Source: Chaera sp964544355
GTDB taxonomy: Bacteria > Patescibacteriota > Saccharimonadia > Saccharimonadales > Saccharimonadaceae
Direction of reading: 5' to 3'
DNA: 64,000 nt
NCBI GenBank assembly: GCA_964544355.1
Contig: CAZJAI010000002.1
Span: 62,001-126,000, forward strand
Both the position numbers and the translations under genes were made by a program. Position 1 is the first letter of the stretch; each line of letters starts with the position of its first letter. The notes beneath the pieces are model-generated. The model worked only from the letters and a program-made list of their open reading frames with translations. It made no database searches and was not told where the DNA came from. Shown here piece by piece: positions 34,677 to 43,219 of this stretch.

Positions 34677-35102
34677 ATGTCGACTCGTCGTGGTAGTTTC
34701 GGGCCGAACCGAACGGTACCGGGATTTACGGTCATAGAACTGATAGTGGCTTTGACGGTGCTGCTGGCCGCCGGTTTTTTGTTTTTGGTTCAAAAGAGCG
34801 ATATCCAAGCTCAAAACCGCGACGCCCAGCGCAAAACCGCCGTTAATGCCATTTACTATAACCTTGAGGGCATCTATTATCCGGCGCACCAATATTACCC
34901 CGCGTCGCTTGGCGCCAGCGAGCTGACCGGGCTGGACCCGGCCATGCTCAAAGATCCGGCCGGCAAGGCCGTGGGCGACAAAAACTCCACCTTGCGCTAC
35001 GAGCCGCAGGGCTGCGACGGCGCCGGCAAGTGCCGCGGCTACACCCTTAGGGCCATCCTGGAAAAAGAAGCCATCTTCACCAAAAACAGCCCGGCCCGCT
35101 AA
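34677..35102 (+). CDS. Orphan type IV pilin-like protein
   Basis: The 141-residue protein has a basic leader, then PGFTVIELIVALTVLLAAGFLFLV, with cleavage before F and Glu5, followed by a small domain with one cysteine pair near CDGAGKC. TACAAT (34664-34669) is seven bases before the ATG at 34677, a leaderless start. It lies away from the main pilus locus, divergent from recA. It may be a pseudopilin for DNA uptake; that is inference. Confidence 0.75.
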   Translation: MSTRRGSFGPNRTVPGFTVIELIVALTVLLAAGFLFLVQKSDIQAQNRDAQRKTAVNAIYYNLEGIYYPAHQYYPASLGASELTGLDPAMLKDPAGKAVGDKNSTLRYEPQGCDGAGKCRGYTLRAILEKEAIFTKNSPAR

Positions 35103-35785
35103 TTGTTGGTGACTGGCCGACTGCGTTTAAAGGCCTCGACAGCGTCATTGATTTTGGCCACGTATAACTTTGGATTAGCGGCAAAATTAAACAAGTAGGT
35201 CGTTTCTTCCCCTTCGGTAGATAGCCGCAAGGAGCCGTAATTGAGCATCATCTGCAACAGGCCCCGCTGCCGGAAGCTGGCGTCTTCGATATTATCCAGA
35301 TTGATGGTTTGTTCGCGCTTAGCCAGCAGGCTGGTGCGAAGAACCTGTACCACGCTCTCGTTGGTCAGATAGAATCGATTGCCCAGATAAACTATGGTGG
35401 CCACCGCCCCGCCGACGACAAACAGCGCCACGGCTAGCAGCAGCGGCAAGCTGACCAAGGCCGGAGAGGGCAGCTGCTCCGGACGTAGCAGCATCAATTG
35501 GGCCAGCTGGCTCCGGCTGCCGGCGTAAAACACTATCAGCGCCATGACCAGCACGACCAACAGCCCGACAAACCCCCAGATCTGAAGCAGACCGATGGGA
35601 TGCCGCCTGACGGCGAAAACAACGTACTCGTTGGGGCTTAGGTGAAGATTGGGGTAGCGGCGCAGGGATTCCTGGTGCAGCCGCTGGACTTCGGCCTGGT
35701 CGCCGTCAGTTTGATCCGCCTGCGGTGCCGGCGCGGCTGCGGCGGGTGATTGGGTAGGCAGAGTGTTTGGGCTAAGCGGAGGCAT
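35099..35785 (-). CDS. Membrane protein with bacterial PH domain
   Basis: The 228-residue protein has a proline/alanine-rich N-terminus, two membrane helices (LLQIWGFVGLLVVLVMALIVF and VSLPLLLAVALFVVGGAVATIVYLG) and a C-terminal bPH-type domain (NRFYLTNESVVQVLRTSLLAKREQTINLDNIEDASFRQRGLLQ). The start at 35785 is chosen because TAATAT lies seven bases upstream. It begins after ruvB, with its promoter inside the end of ruvB. Function is unknown. Confidence 0.75.
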   Translation of the reverse strand: MPPLSPNTLPTQSPAAAAPAPQADQTDGDQAEVQRLHQESLRRYPNLHLSPNEYVVFAVRRHPIGLLQIWGFVGLLVVLVMALIVFYAGSRSQLAQLMLLRPEQLPSPALVSLPLLLAVALFVVGGAVATIVYLGNRFYLTNESVVQVLRTSLLAKREQTINLDNIEDASFRQRGLLQMMLNYGSLRLSTEGEETTYLFNFAANPKLYVAKINDAVEAFKRSRPVTNN

Positions 35786-35795
35786 TTTTGATATA

Positions 35796-36839
35796 TTACA
35801 GCAGCTGAGACTGGACGCCACCTTTTTGAGGCCGCGATTTATTGAGATGTTTATACCCCTTGTCGGTTACCTGGCGGCCACGGGGCGTGCGCTCCATCAA
35901 ACCAACCTGCAAAAGATACGGTTCGTGAAAATCCTCGATCGTGCTGCGCTCGTCGCCGGTGAGAGCCGCCAGCGTCTCCACGCCAACCGGTCCGCCTCCA
36001 TGGCTATCGATGATTGCCGAAAGCAGCAAACGGTCGGCGCTATCCAGCCCCAGGTGGTCAATCTCCAGCAAACTTAGGGCAGCCTCGGCCGTAGCCGTAT
36101 CGATGATACCGTCGCCGTTAACGTCGGCATAATCGCGCACCCGCTTGAGCAGGCGATTGGCGATACGCGGCGTCAGACGCGACCTTTCGGCCAGCAGGCC
36201 GGCCGCCCGATCATCAATCCTGACTCCTAGGATGTCAGCCGTACGCCTAATAATCTGCCTAATTTCGCGAGGGGCGTAAAATTCCAGACGGTGCACTATG
36301 CCGAAACGGTCCCGGAGCGGAGCGGCCACCGCACCGGTGCGGGTAGTGGCGCCAATAATGGTGAAGTGCGGCAGGTCCAGCCGGACGCTGCGCGCGCCGG
36401 CGCCCTTGCCTATCATGATATCCAGCTTGAAATCTTCCATGGCAGCATAGAGTACTTCCTCGACGGCCCGGCGCAAACGGTGGATTTCGTCTATAAACAG
36501 CACGTCGCCGTCCTGCAGGCTGGTTAGAATGCTGGCCAGGTCGCCGGCCCGTTCGATGGCCGGCCCGGCGGTTACCCGAAGATTAGCCCCCATCTCGTTG
36601 GCGATAACCGTGGCCATGGTCGTCTTGCCCAGACCGGGCGGTCCGTACAAAAGCACGTGATCAATGGTTTCGCCGCGTTTCTTGGCGGCGGTAATAGCCA
36701 GCTGCAGGTTGGCCTTGAGTCGCGGCTGGCCGATATACTCGATGAAACGCTTGGGCCGCAAGGTGGCTTCGAACTGCTGTTCGTCGTTGCCGGCGGCCAG
36801 CGGATTAAGAGCGGTATCGGTTAGTCTCTCCACGCTCAT
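35796..36839 (-). CDS. ruvB: Holliday junction branch-migration helicase RuvB
   Basis: The 347-residue AAA+ motor has Walker A GPPGLGKTTMATVIANEMG, Walker B LFIDEIHRL, sensor GATTRTG, arginine finger region RDRFGIVHRLEFY and the C-terminal winged helix (GGGPVGVETLAALTGDERSTIEDFHEPYLLQ). It drives branch migration with RuvA. Its start overlaps the ruvA stop (ATGA). Confidence 0.97.
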   Translation of the reverse strand: MSVERLTDTALNPLAAGNDEQQFEATLRPKRFIEYIGQPRLKANLQLAITAAKKRGETIDHVLLYGPPGLGKTTMATVIANEMGANLRVTAGPAIERAGDLASILTSLQDGDVLFIDEIHRLRRAVEEVLYAAMEDFKLDIMIGKGAGARSVRLDLPHFTIIGATTRTGAVAAPLRDRFGIVHRLEFYAPREIRQIIRRTADILGVRIDDRAAGLLAERSRLTPRIANRLLKRVRDYADVNGDGIIDTATAEAALSLLEIDHLGLDSADRLLLSAIIDSHGGGPVGVETLAALTGDERSTIEDFHEPYLLQVGLMERTPRGRQVTDKGYKHLNKSRPQKGGVQSQLL

Positions 36840-37411
36840 GAGGCTAACCTCTCCAGCGCCTGCTTCAGGCGAGCGGAAGCGTCCTGGCCGCTATCCAGGC
36901 CGGACAGCGCGGCGGCGGCCTGGGGCGGCGAATAGCCTAGAGCCACCAGCGCGTCCAGGGCGTCATCGGTCCCGTTCTGGCCGGGCAGGTGACCTTCGCC
37001 GCCAAGCGGCGCGGCGATTTTATCCGCCAGATCAACCACTATTCTCTGGGCCAGCCTTTTGCCTACTCCGCCGGCCGCCTGAAGCAGGCCGAAGTTGCCG
37101 GCCGCGATCGCCTGCCAGATCTGCTGGGGACTGCCCAGACTTAAAATAGCCAGCCCCGCCTTGGGGCCGACGCCCTGAACCTCCAGCAGCCTTTCAAACA
37201 ACAGCTTGGCGGCCGGCTGCGAAAAACCGTAAAGCTCCTGGGATTGTTCGCGGACGTGGTGGTAGGTGTGCAGTTTAATCTGAGCGTCAACCGCTGCGGC
37301 ACTAAAATCGTTCGAGGGCACCTGCACCTCGTATCCCAAGCCGCCAACGTCTACGATGAGGGAATTGTGGCCTGTCTTGTCGCTGACCGTTCCCGAAACA
37401 TGGGCAATCAT
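36836..37411 (-). CDS. ruvA: Holliday junction DNA-binding protein RuvA
   Basis: The 191-residue protein has the N-terminal OB fold (MIAHVSGTVSDKTGHNSLIVDVGGLGYEVQVP), helix-hairpin-helix motifs (LLEVQGVGPKAGLAILS and LQAAGGVGKRLAQRIVVDL) and a C-terminal RuvB-binding domain (DALDALVALGYSPPQAAAAL). The start ATG at 37411 follows a TATACT by ten bases. The ruvA-ruvB operon is the common order. Confidence 0.96.
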   Translation of the reverse strand: MIAHVSGTVSDKTGHNSLIVDVGGLGYEVQVPSNDFSAAAVDAQIKLHTYHHVREQSQELYGFSQPAAKLLFERLLEVQGVGPKAGLAILSLGSPQQIWQAIAAGNFGLLQAAGGVGKRLAQRIVVDLADKIAAPLGGEGHLPGQNGTDDALDALVALGYSPPQAAAALSGLDSGQDASARLKQALERLAS

Positions 37412-37493
37412 TATACGCCTTAGTATAACCCATATGTCATCTGTCGACACCTCCACCGCCGGTTTGCTTCAGGCTGGAAAAACAATTCTTCTT

Positions 37494-37517
37494 AAAATTA
37501 TGCGACCGCATAATTTT
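37494..37517. repeat. 24-bp near-perfect palindrome upstream of PaaX-like gene
   Basis: Two 11-base arms (AAAATTATGCG and CGCATAATTTT) flank a central AC. It is the longest of the TGCGATCGCA-like palindromes in the window and lies about 96 bases before the PaaX-like gene, in the divergent spacer with ruvA. Its position fits an operator, possibly for autoregulation. Confidence 0.55.
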
Positions 37518-37612
37518 TGTGTTACTTTAGGTAGTAGCTGATCGCGATAGGTCGAATTCAATAATCAAGGCTAGCAAGCCATGGTGAACTACACAACGAA
37601 GCGGGGGAGGGG

Positions 37613-38212
37613 GTGAGCGGCACCTCCGGCCGGAAGCCGGTAAGCTCTACCGGCCGCATAGTTTACGGCGTCCTGGCCGGACTGGTAGAAGACGGGGCGC
37701 TCAGCCGGGAATTGGTTGTCAATAATTTCGGCTCCCTGCCCCTTAGAGCGGCCAAATCCGCCGGTATCAGCCTCGGCCGGCCAGCCGCCGGAAAAATCGC
37801 CAGTTACATGGTCAGCCAGAAACTGCTCAGCGTGCAGAAGCTGACAGGCTCCGAAAGCGCCGTGTCGGTAACGCTCAGCGGCTGGCGCCGCATCCAAAAA
37901 TACCAGATGCAGCGGTTAGCAATCGCCGCTCCTAAACGATGGGACGGCCGCTGGCGTTTCGTGTTGTTTGACATTCCCGAAGAAAAACGGGCCGCCCGCA
38001 ACGCCCTGTCCGGGCGCCTGAAAAAACTCGGCCTGTGGCAGTGCCAAAGAAGTTGCTGGGTTTATCCGTTCGAATGCACCGAACAGGTCATGGCCATTGC
38101 CAGGCCTTATCATATAGACCAGTACATAACCTACCTGGTAGCCGAGCGTACCAATATCGAACTCAGACTGCGCCGGGCTTTTGCCGGCCTGCTGGCCGGA
38201 CGACAGGACTAA
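37613..38212 (+). CDS. PaaX-like regulator with Cas2-fold C-terminal domain
   Basis: The 199-residue protein has an N-terminal winged-helix-like half (about 10-95; VYGVLAGLVEDGALSRELVVNNF...GKIASYMVSQKLLSV) and a C-terminal half matching the Cas2-like domain of PaaX proteins (about 110-170; WRFVLFDIPEEKRAARNALSGRLKKLGLWQCQRSCWVYPF). Such proteins are common in CPR genomes and are often misnamed Cas2; no CRISPR array or cas1 is present. The start is GTG at 37613, overlapping the stop of a tiny 11-codon reading (37581-37616). Palindromes with a TGCGATCGCA-like core lie on both sides. DNA binding is likely; its targets are unknown. Confidence 0.75.
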   Translation: MSGTSGRKPVSSTGRIVYGVLAGLVEDGALSRELVVNNFGSLPLRAAKSAGISLGRPAAGKIASYMVSQKLLSVQKLTGSESAVSVTLSGWRRIQKYQMQRLAIAAPKRWDGRWRFVLFDIPEEKRAARNALSGRLKKLGLWQCQRSCWVYPFECTEQVMAIARPYHIDQYITYLVAERTNIELRLRRAFAGLLAGRQD

Positions 38213-38408
38213 GAGAGGCGTCGTCTTCAAGGCAAAATGGCCGCAGCTCCCGCGGTTATCCGCGAAAGGTCCGTCCGTTACCTTTTTGGTGCAGTTTTAA
38301 GACACTGGGATTCATAAAACTTTTTCTTATTTATTAGGCTATCGCATCAAAGATTATACTCCGGAACACCTATGCTGACTACTATAAAAGCTTCACTAGT
38401 AAATTTAG

Positions 38409-38418
38409 TGCGATCGCA
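38409..38418. repeat. TGCGATCGCA palindrome downstream of PaaX-like gene
   Basis: A 10-bp perfect palindrome (GTGCGATCGCATTATTATT context) lies in the AT-rich 248-base spacer between the PaaX-like gene and ruvC, which converge. No gene is seen in this spacer. Confidence 0.5.
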
Positions 38419-38460
38419 TTATTATTTAAATTAGACAGGCGAGCGTCGGACGGCCTTCAC

Positions 38461-38952
38461 TCAGCCGGCAGCCCGCCGCGAGGTTTTGCTCTGGACGGCA
38501 TAGACAATCGCCGCGGCCAGAGCGTCGGCGCAGTCGTCAGGCTTGGGCGCCTGACGCAGGTTCAAACTAAGGCGCACCATCTCCTGCATTTGCTTCTTGT
38601 CGGCCCGACCGTAGCCGGTCAGCATCTGCTTGATCTGCAGCGGCGTATATTCCACAATACTCAGCCCGGCCTGACGGCCGGCCAGCAGCACCACCCCGCG
38701 GGCCTGAGCGACCGTCATGGCGGTAGTAACGTTCTGGGCGAAAAACAGCTTTTCAACAACCATGCAGACGGGCTTGGACTGGGCTATAATCTGGCTCAGT
38801 TCCCGGTGAATAGTCAGCAGGCGCTCGCCGTCGTCCTGCCGGGCGGCGGTACGGATTACCCCGGCGTCTACTAGTTCCAGCCGGCCGGCGCGAGAGTCAA
38901 TCACTCCGAAGCCCAAGATGCCGGTGCCCGGATCAATACCGACTATGCGCAT
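38461..38952 (-). CDS. ruvC: Holliday junction resolvase RuvC
   Basis: The 163-residue RNase H-fold nuclease resolves Holliday junctions. Catalytic acids are visible: D7 in GIDPGTGILGFG, E in MVVEKLFFAQNV, and the DD of KPDDCADALAAAI. AGGAGA precedes the ATG and yebC lies 18 bases upstream, so the two form an operon, as in many bacteria. Confidence 0.96.
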   Translation of the reverse strand: MRIVGIDPGTGILGFGVIDSRAGRLELVDAGVIRTAARQDDGERLLTIHRELSQIIAQSKPVCMVVEKLFFAQNVTTAMTVAQARGVVLLAGRQAGLSIVEYTPLQIKQMLTGYGRADKKQMQEMVRLSLNLRQAPKPDDCADALAAAIVYAVQSKTSRRAAG

Positions 38953-38970
38953 GATTGTCTCCTGTTATTT

Positions 38971-39699
38971 TTACTTCAGCAGGCTTTCGTCTATATCGAA
39001 ATTAACGTGGGTGTTAACCACGTCGTCGATTTCCTCCAGGGCCTCTATCAGCCGGGTTATTTTTTCGGCGACGGCCGGATCGGTTATGCTAACTGTTTCT
39101 TTGGGCGCGTAGGTCAGTTCGGCTTCCAGAGACTCGAAACCGGCGGCTGCCAGGCCGTCGCGGACCTTAGCCAGCTCTTTGGGGCTGGTATAGATCAACG
39201 ACTCGCCGCCATTAATTTCCTGAAAATCCACTGCTCCCGCCTCCAGGGCGGCCAGCATGATGTCATCGCCCGTTTTGTTCAGCCGCAGAACCCCTTGCCG
39301 CTCAAACAAAAAACTCACGCTGCCCGGCGCGGCGATGGCGCCGCCGTGTTTGGTAAAGGCGTGGCGCACCTCGGGGAACGTACGGTTCTTGTTGTCGGTG
39401 GCGCACTCCACCAGGATGGCCACTCCCTGGGGGCCGTATCCTTCGTACAGCACCTCTTCCAACGAAGCCGCCGCCTTATCTGCCGCGCGGGAGATAGCCC
39501 GTTGGATATTGCTAAGCGGCATGTTAAAGTTTTTGGCCTTTTCCACGACCATGGCGAGGCTGGGGTTGGTAGCGGGATCGCTGCCGCCGCGGGCGGCCAC
39601 CGATATCTGGTTGCCAAGTTTAGTGAACAGAGCGCCCCGCTTGGCATCGTTGACGCCTTTTTGCCGCTTGATCTGAGCCCATTTGGAGTGTCCGGCCAT
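38971..39699 (-). CDS. yebC: YebC/PmpR family protein
   Basis: The 242-residue protein is full length with the signature AGHSKWAQIKRQKGVNDAKRGALFTKLGNQI and YEGYGPQGVAILVECATDN. The family includes DNA-binding regulators and factors that help ribosomes translate proline-rich stretches; which applies here is unknown. It has its own promoter (a TAAAAT-like -10 in the AT-rich spacer). Confidence 0.94.
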   Translation of the reverse strand: MAGHSKWAQIKRQKGVNDAKRGALFTKLGNQISVAARGGSDPATNPSLAMVVEKAKNFNMPLSNIQRAISRAADKAAASLEEVLYEGYGPQGVAILVECATDNKNRTFPEVRHAFTKHGGAIAAPGSVSFLFERQGVLRLNKTGDDIMLAALEAGAVDFQEINGGESLIYTSPKELAKVRDGLAAAGFESLEAELTYAPKETVSITDPAVAEKITRLIEALEEIDDVVNTHVNFDIDESLLK

Positions 39700-39767
39700 G
39701 TCTTGAATCTGTTTAAAGTTTAAAAATCAGCAAAAGTTTACTTGCACTATTTTAACAGGTTAACCGA

Positions 39768-41213
39768 TTAGTCGGTAACGCTGGAAGATAAAAAATCATA
39801 GCGGGTGCGCCGCCACAGCAGCCAGCCGAACAGTCCTATGGCCAGATAAGCCAGCACCATGACGGCGGTGTGTCCGCCGGCTACCTCCACCACGGCGCTC
39901 GGCAGGGCAGATATTTTGTCCGCCAAATTAACAATGTAGCCCGTCAGCAAGTTGGCCGGTAATCCTGCGTAGCCGGCCAGGGCCGGGTAAATAAAGCCCG
40001 CCAGTCCCGCCGCGAACGTAGCCAGCATGGCCGGCGGTACCAGGGGCACCACCGCCAGATTGGCCAGCAGCGCGTACACCGACAGGTTGCCGAAAGTCCA
40101 GATCAGCAGTGGCCAGGTCAGCAGCTGAGCCGAAAAGGTTTCTATCAGTACCTGCATCAGTAGCGGCGGAGTTTTGCTGCCATATATCCGCCAGCAAATC
40201 ATCGGGGCCAGCAGCATGACGCCGGCGAAGGCCAGGAACGACAGGTACCAGCCTAGATCCGACCAAACGTAAAGCGGGTTCACCAGACCGGTAACCAAAG
40301 CCGTAAACAGCAGCAATACGGCCGGATGCGCCCGCCGGCCATAGTACCAGGCCAGAACCGCCAGGGCGCTGACCAAAGCAGCCCGGCTCATTGACGGGCT
40401 GAAGCCGGTCATCAGCACGAAGCCGCCCATCAGCAGGAACGAACCGGCGGCGGCCAGGAACTTGGAATGGCCGGATAGCAGGCGCCGGGCCGCCCTGACC
40501 AAAATGGTCAGGTTATAGCCCGATGCCACCACGATATGAGTCAATCCGATTCTTTTTAAATCTTCGTCCAGCTTGTCGGGCAAAGCGCTGCGCTGGCCCA
40601 GTAAAAAACCCAGGCCAAGGCTGGCCTCGGGTTCCGGCACGGCCGATCGCACGCCGGCGGCAAAGGCGTCACGCAGCCGCAGCGCGGGGTCGTTTCCGGG
40701 GGTGTATGATTCCACTTCAGCAAAGCTCAGCCTGGCCTGGTAGTTGCCGAAACCGGGGTTGAGCTTGCCGCTTAAAACTACTCTGTCGCCGCGTCTGAAA
40801 GTGCGCGGGTCGAACGTGCTGACTCTCACCTGACCAGGCAACTGCCGGCCATTCGCCGTGATATTTTTAATCCTGAACTGCTTTTCGCCGCGCTTGCCGT
40901 AAACCGGGTCGTCGGTAATCTGGCCGCTCAGGCTTAGCTTGCTGCCGACAAGAGAGTCCAGGCCGCTCAGCTGTCTCCAGGTCGTGCTGCCCTGCCAGCC
41001 ACCGATCATTAGCCCCGCGGCAACGGCGAACAGCAGGGCGATTTTCGGCCGCCGCCAACAGGCTGCCAGAAGCAGTACCGCGGCCAACGGCCAGGCCCAG
41101 CCGTAAAGTCTCAGGCCCGCCGGCACCAGAGCCAGACCGGCCAATCCGCCCGCGCTGAATCCGCCCACTACCCACGTCCGGTTCAGCCGCTGCGGGAGTG
41201 TCAGCCAACGCAT
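39768..41213 (-). CDS. comEC: ComEC/Rec2-family DNA uptake channel, membrane part only
   Basis: The 481-residue protein has a DUF4131-like N-terminal part with two to three helices and an OB-like soluble region (SGQITDDPVYGKRGEKQFRI), then the competence domain (GLTHIVVASGYNLTILVRAAR, GFSPSMSRAALVSALAVLAWYYGRRAHP) with about eight helices. The C-terminal metallo-beta-lactamase nuclease domain of full ComEC is absent. It would transport single-stranded DNA into the cell; with pili, RecA and Ruv genes nearby this supports natural competence. TATACT lies 11 bases before the ATG. Confidence 0.9.
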   Translation of the reverse strand: MRWLTLPQRLNRTWVVGGFSAGGLAGLALVPAGLRLYGWAWPLAAVLLLAACWRRPKIALLFAVAAGLMIGGWQGSTTWRQLSGLDSLVGSKLSLSGQITDDPVYGKRGEKQFRIKNITANGRQLPGQVRVSTFDPRTFRRGDRVVLSGKLNPGFGNYQARLSFAEVESYTPGNDPALRLRDAFAAGVRSAVPEPEASLGLGFLLGQRSALPDKLDEDLKRIGLTHIVVASGYNLTILVRAARRLLSGHSKFLAAAGSFLLMGGFVLMTGFSPSMSRAALVSALAVLAWYYGRRAHPAVLLLFTALVTGLVNPLYVWSDLGWYLSFLAFAGVMLLAPMICWRIYGSKTPPLLMQVLIETFSAQLLTWPLLIWTFGNLSVYALLANLAVVPLVPPAMLATFAAGLAGFIYPALAGYAGLPANLLTGYIVNLADKISALPSAVVEVAGGHTAVMVLAYLAIGLFGWLLWRRTRYDFLSSSVTD

Positions 41214-41345
41214 GATTAGTGGTTAGTATATCAAAAGCCGACGGAGAGTTTATGACGATTACACTAAAGCCGGCAACGAACAACACCGATCGAATGATAA
41301 AACGCTAGCGAAGCCTCTAGAGGAATAAGGCGCAAACTATTATCA

Positions 41346-41894
41346 CTAAATTGAGGGAGCTTCAACCAAATAGTCCTGCCAGATTTCAGAGCTTATAAGC
41401 GTGAGGCTGCCTATTTGCTCTGGTAAGGATTTTTGAAAATTTTCTAAATCTCTTTCTTCTTCGTCGACAACTACGGCCGCACCCGCAATCTCGCCTAGGC
41501 GCCTGGCAATAATTTCATTGGCACAACTAACTGCAAGCTTGTTGTCTTGTAACTTTACATTACAAGTAAACCCCCGATGTTGATCGGCGTAGTTTACGCT
41601 AAGTGCGAAATAGGAAGGATAGTAACTACCTGATAAATAGTCAGTGATAATTTTTCTAAATCTTTCTAGGGTTTCTTTTTGATTGTTGTCCGGACAAGAT
41701 GGGTCAAGATCGTGAACGATTCCCGAATGAATTTCTTGCATCATTATATGTTTAGGTTTGGTATCGGGAAAAAACGTATCATCAACTTCATAAAACTTAT
41801 CTTCAATTTCTCTAGGACTTAGCTGCTCAATGTCATCAAAAACACGCTTAAGTGCATGTGCATACTTTTTGTCCTGCGTATCTTCGGCAACCAC
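41346..41894 (-). CDS. Hypothetical protein (182 aa), AT-rich gene
   Basis: I do not recognise this soluble, acidic protein. The start is GTG at 41894; TAGAAT (41901-41906) is six bases upstream, a leaderless pattern with a GTG start. It has no signal peptide or membrane helix. The C-terminal half (FTCNVKLQDNKLAVSCANEIIARRLGEIAGAAVVVDEEERD) looks like an alpha/beta domain. The gene is clearly more AT-rich than its neighbours, suggesting recent transfer. It lies in an accessory region beside tRNA-Lys. Confidence 0.6.
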   Translation of the reverse strand: MVAEDTQDKKYAHALKRVFDDIEQLSPREIEDKFYEVDDTFFPDTKPKHIMMQEIHSGIVHDLDPSCPDNNQKETLERFRKIITDYLSGSYYPSYFALSVNYADQHRGFTCNVKLQDNKLAVSCANEIIARRLGEIAGAAVVVDEEERDLENFQKSLPEQIGSLTLISSEIWQDYLVEAPSI

Positions 41895-42098
41895 GGCTAT
41901 ATTCTAACATGATGAAACGACCCATGCAAAGAACGTTGAGCTCTGGTTCGCCTGCCGTTTATAGACGGAGCGATTTTGCCACGAAGCTCGAACCTATCTA
42001 GAAGGCTGAAGCTCGGCCCAGAAGGCAGGTGCTTGCTGTGCCTTGATAGAAAAACCAACCCTTTTGAATAAAAGAAATATTGGCGAGGATTTCGTTTC

Positions 42099-42175
42099 TG
42101 GAGGGTCCAGTGGGACTTGAACCCACGACACCCTGCTTAAAAGGCAGGTGCTCTAACCAGCTGAGCTATGGACCC
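42099..42175 (-). tRNA. tRNA-Lys (anticodon TTT)
   Basis: A cloverleaf is seen on the minus strand with acceptor GGGTCCA/TGGACCC, a CCTGC/GCAGG stem, loop CTTTTAA and an encoded CCA. The arms resemble tRNA-Lys(CTT) at 182. Confidence 0.95.
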
Positions 42176-42224
42176 GTACTCCTTGAACCGGCAGGCTATA
42201 GAGTAACAATTTAAGGTGTTAATG

Positions 42225-42713
42225 TCAACGAGAGCGGTGTTTGCCCGACGGTTTGGAGGCGCGCGCACCAAACATATCGGCTACCGCCAGGATGATCAGC
42301 AGGGCCACTAAAACAGACCGGTAACGGCTGATAAAATCAAGGGCCGGGCCGGCCTGCAGACTCCATGCCAGCGAGCCGGTAACCGGGCCAAGCATGAAAA
42401 GTCCGCTCAAAGCGGCGTAACCGGCCGCGCTGGCTGCGGCGGCGATCCGTCCTACGTATTTCGGCCCAGACAGCATCAGCAGCAACGAAGGCGAAAAAAC
42501 CAGCAGGGCAGAGACCGGCAGAGCCACATTGACGCCCAACAGCCAGCCCGGCAATTGAACGGACGACAGATAATTCGCCAGCGGGTCACTCAGGTTCTGG
42601 CTGAGCACCGCTCCGGCCGCCAGCCCCAGACCCAGCACGCCGAACCGCCGCCGGCTTAGCAGCGCCAGCCCGAACAGCCCGGCGAATAACCCGATCAGTA
42701 CCAAATAGGCCAT
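42225..42713 (-). CDS. Hypothetical integral membrane protein (162 aa)
   Basis: The protein has four to five hydrophobic helices and short loops, with a basic C-terminus. TATCAT (42721-42726) is seven bases before the ATG at 42713, so its mRNA is probably leaderless. It resembles small CvpA-like membrane proteins only in length and helix count; I do not assign a family. It follows the DUF192 gene by 20 bases on the same strand but has its own promoter. Confidence 0.65.
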   Translation of the reverse strand: MAYLVLIGLFAGLFGLALLSRRRFGVLGLGLAAGAVLSQNLSDPLANYLSSVQLPGWLLGVNVALPVSALLVFSPSLLLMLSGPKYVGRIAAAASAAGYAALSGLFMLGPVTGSLAWSLQAGPALDFISRYRSVLVALLIILAVADMFGARASKPSGKHRSR

Positions 42714-42733
42714 ATTGCTTATGATAACACCCT

Positions 42734-43195
42734 CTACCTACCAAAAACCGTTTCCAGCCGCAGTTTGTCGCCGGCCTTCAGCCGGGCGGCAGCGCCGGCC
42801 GGCACTTCCAGCACGTAACGGGCGGGCACTGGCGGCACGTACACCCGCGGATAGTCTGACGGCTGGGCCCGTTCCTGTATTTTAACCACGCTGAAGCCTG
42901 AATCCAGCCAGATGATGTCTATGGGAAAATTCATGTCTTTCATCCAGATACCGTGGTAGCCATCCCGACTAAAGTCCATCAGCAGGCCGCGGCCCGGCGG
43001 CAGGTTTGGCCGGCCGGACAGGCCCTTCACTAAATCTTCAGACTTCCTTGCCACTTCGAGGCGCCACTGCTCGCCGGTTGGCAGCACCGCATGAGCATAT
43101 GGTCTGGGCGCGAAAAACCAAAGCAGGCTGCCGGCCAATGCCGCGGCCAAAACAACCATTACCAACAGGTTCCGCAGACGGCGGATTTCACCCAC
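42734..43195 (-). CDS. DUF192 family exported protein
   Basis: The 153-residue protein has one N-terminal membrane helix or signal anchor (LLVMVVLAAALAGSLLWFF) and the DUF192 domain with the signature MDFSRDGYHGIWMKDMNFPIDIIWLDSGFSVVKI and VLEVPAGAAARLKAGDKL. The family has an unknown function, often in secreted form. It lies 24 bases after the rimK-like gene on the same strand and may be the last or a separate gene of that operon. Confidence 0.88.
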   Translation of the reverse strand: MGEIRRLRNLLVMVVLAAALAGSLLWFFAPRPYAHAVLPTGEQWRLEVARKSEDLVKGLSGRPNLPPGRGLLMDFSRDGYHGIWMKDMNFPIDIIWLDSGFSVVKIQERAQPSDYPRVYVPPVPARYVLEVPAGAAARLKAGDKLRLETVFGR

Positions 43196-43219
43196 GGTCG
43201 CTTTATCCCCCTTTTTTAA

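Noticed and set aside
37613..38212. Possible Cas2 and CRISPR locus
   Set aside because: The Cas2-like half is part of a PaaX-type protein. No repeat-spacer array, cas1 or other cas gene is visible nearby.
42020..42034. Possible attachment-site repeat of tRNA-Lys (AAGGCAGGTGCT)
   Set aside because: The match to the tRNA copy is 12 bases and the DNA between the copies holds no element genes, so it is more likely chance or a short tRNA scrap. It is kept only as a hint in a finding.
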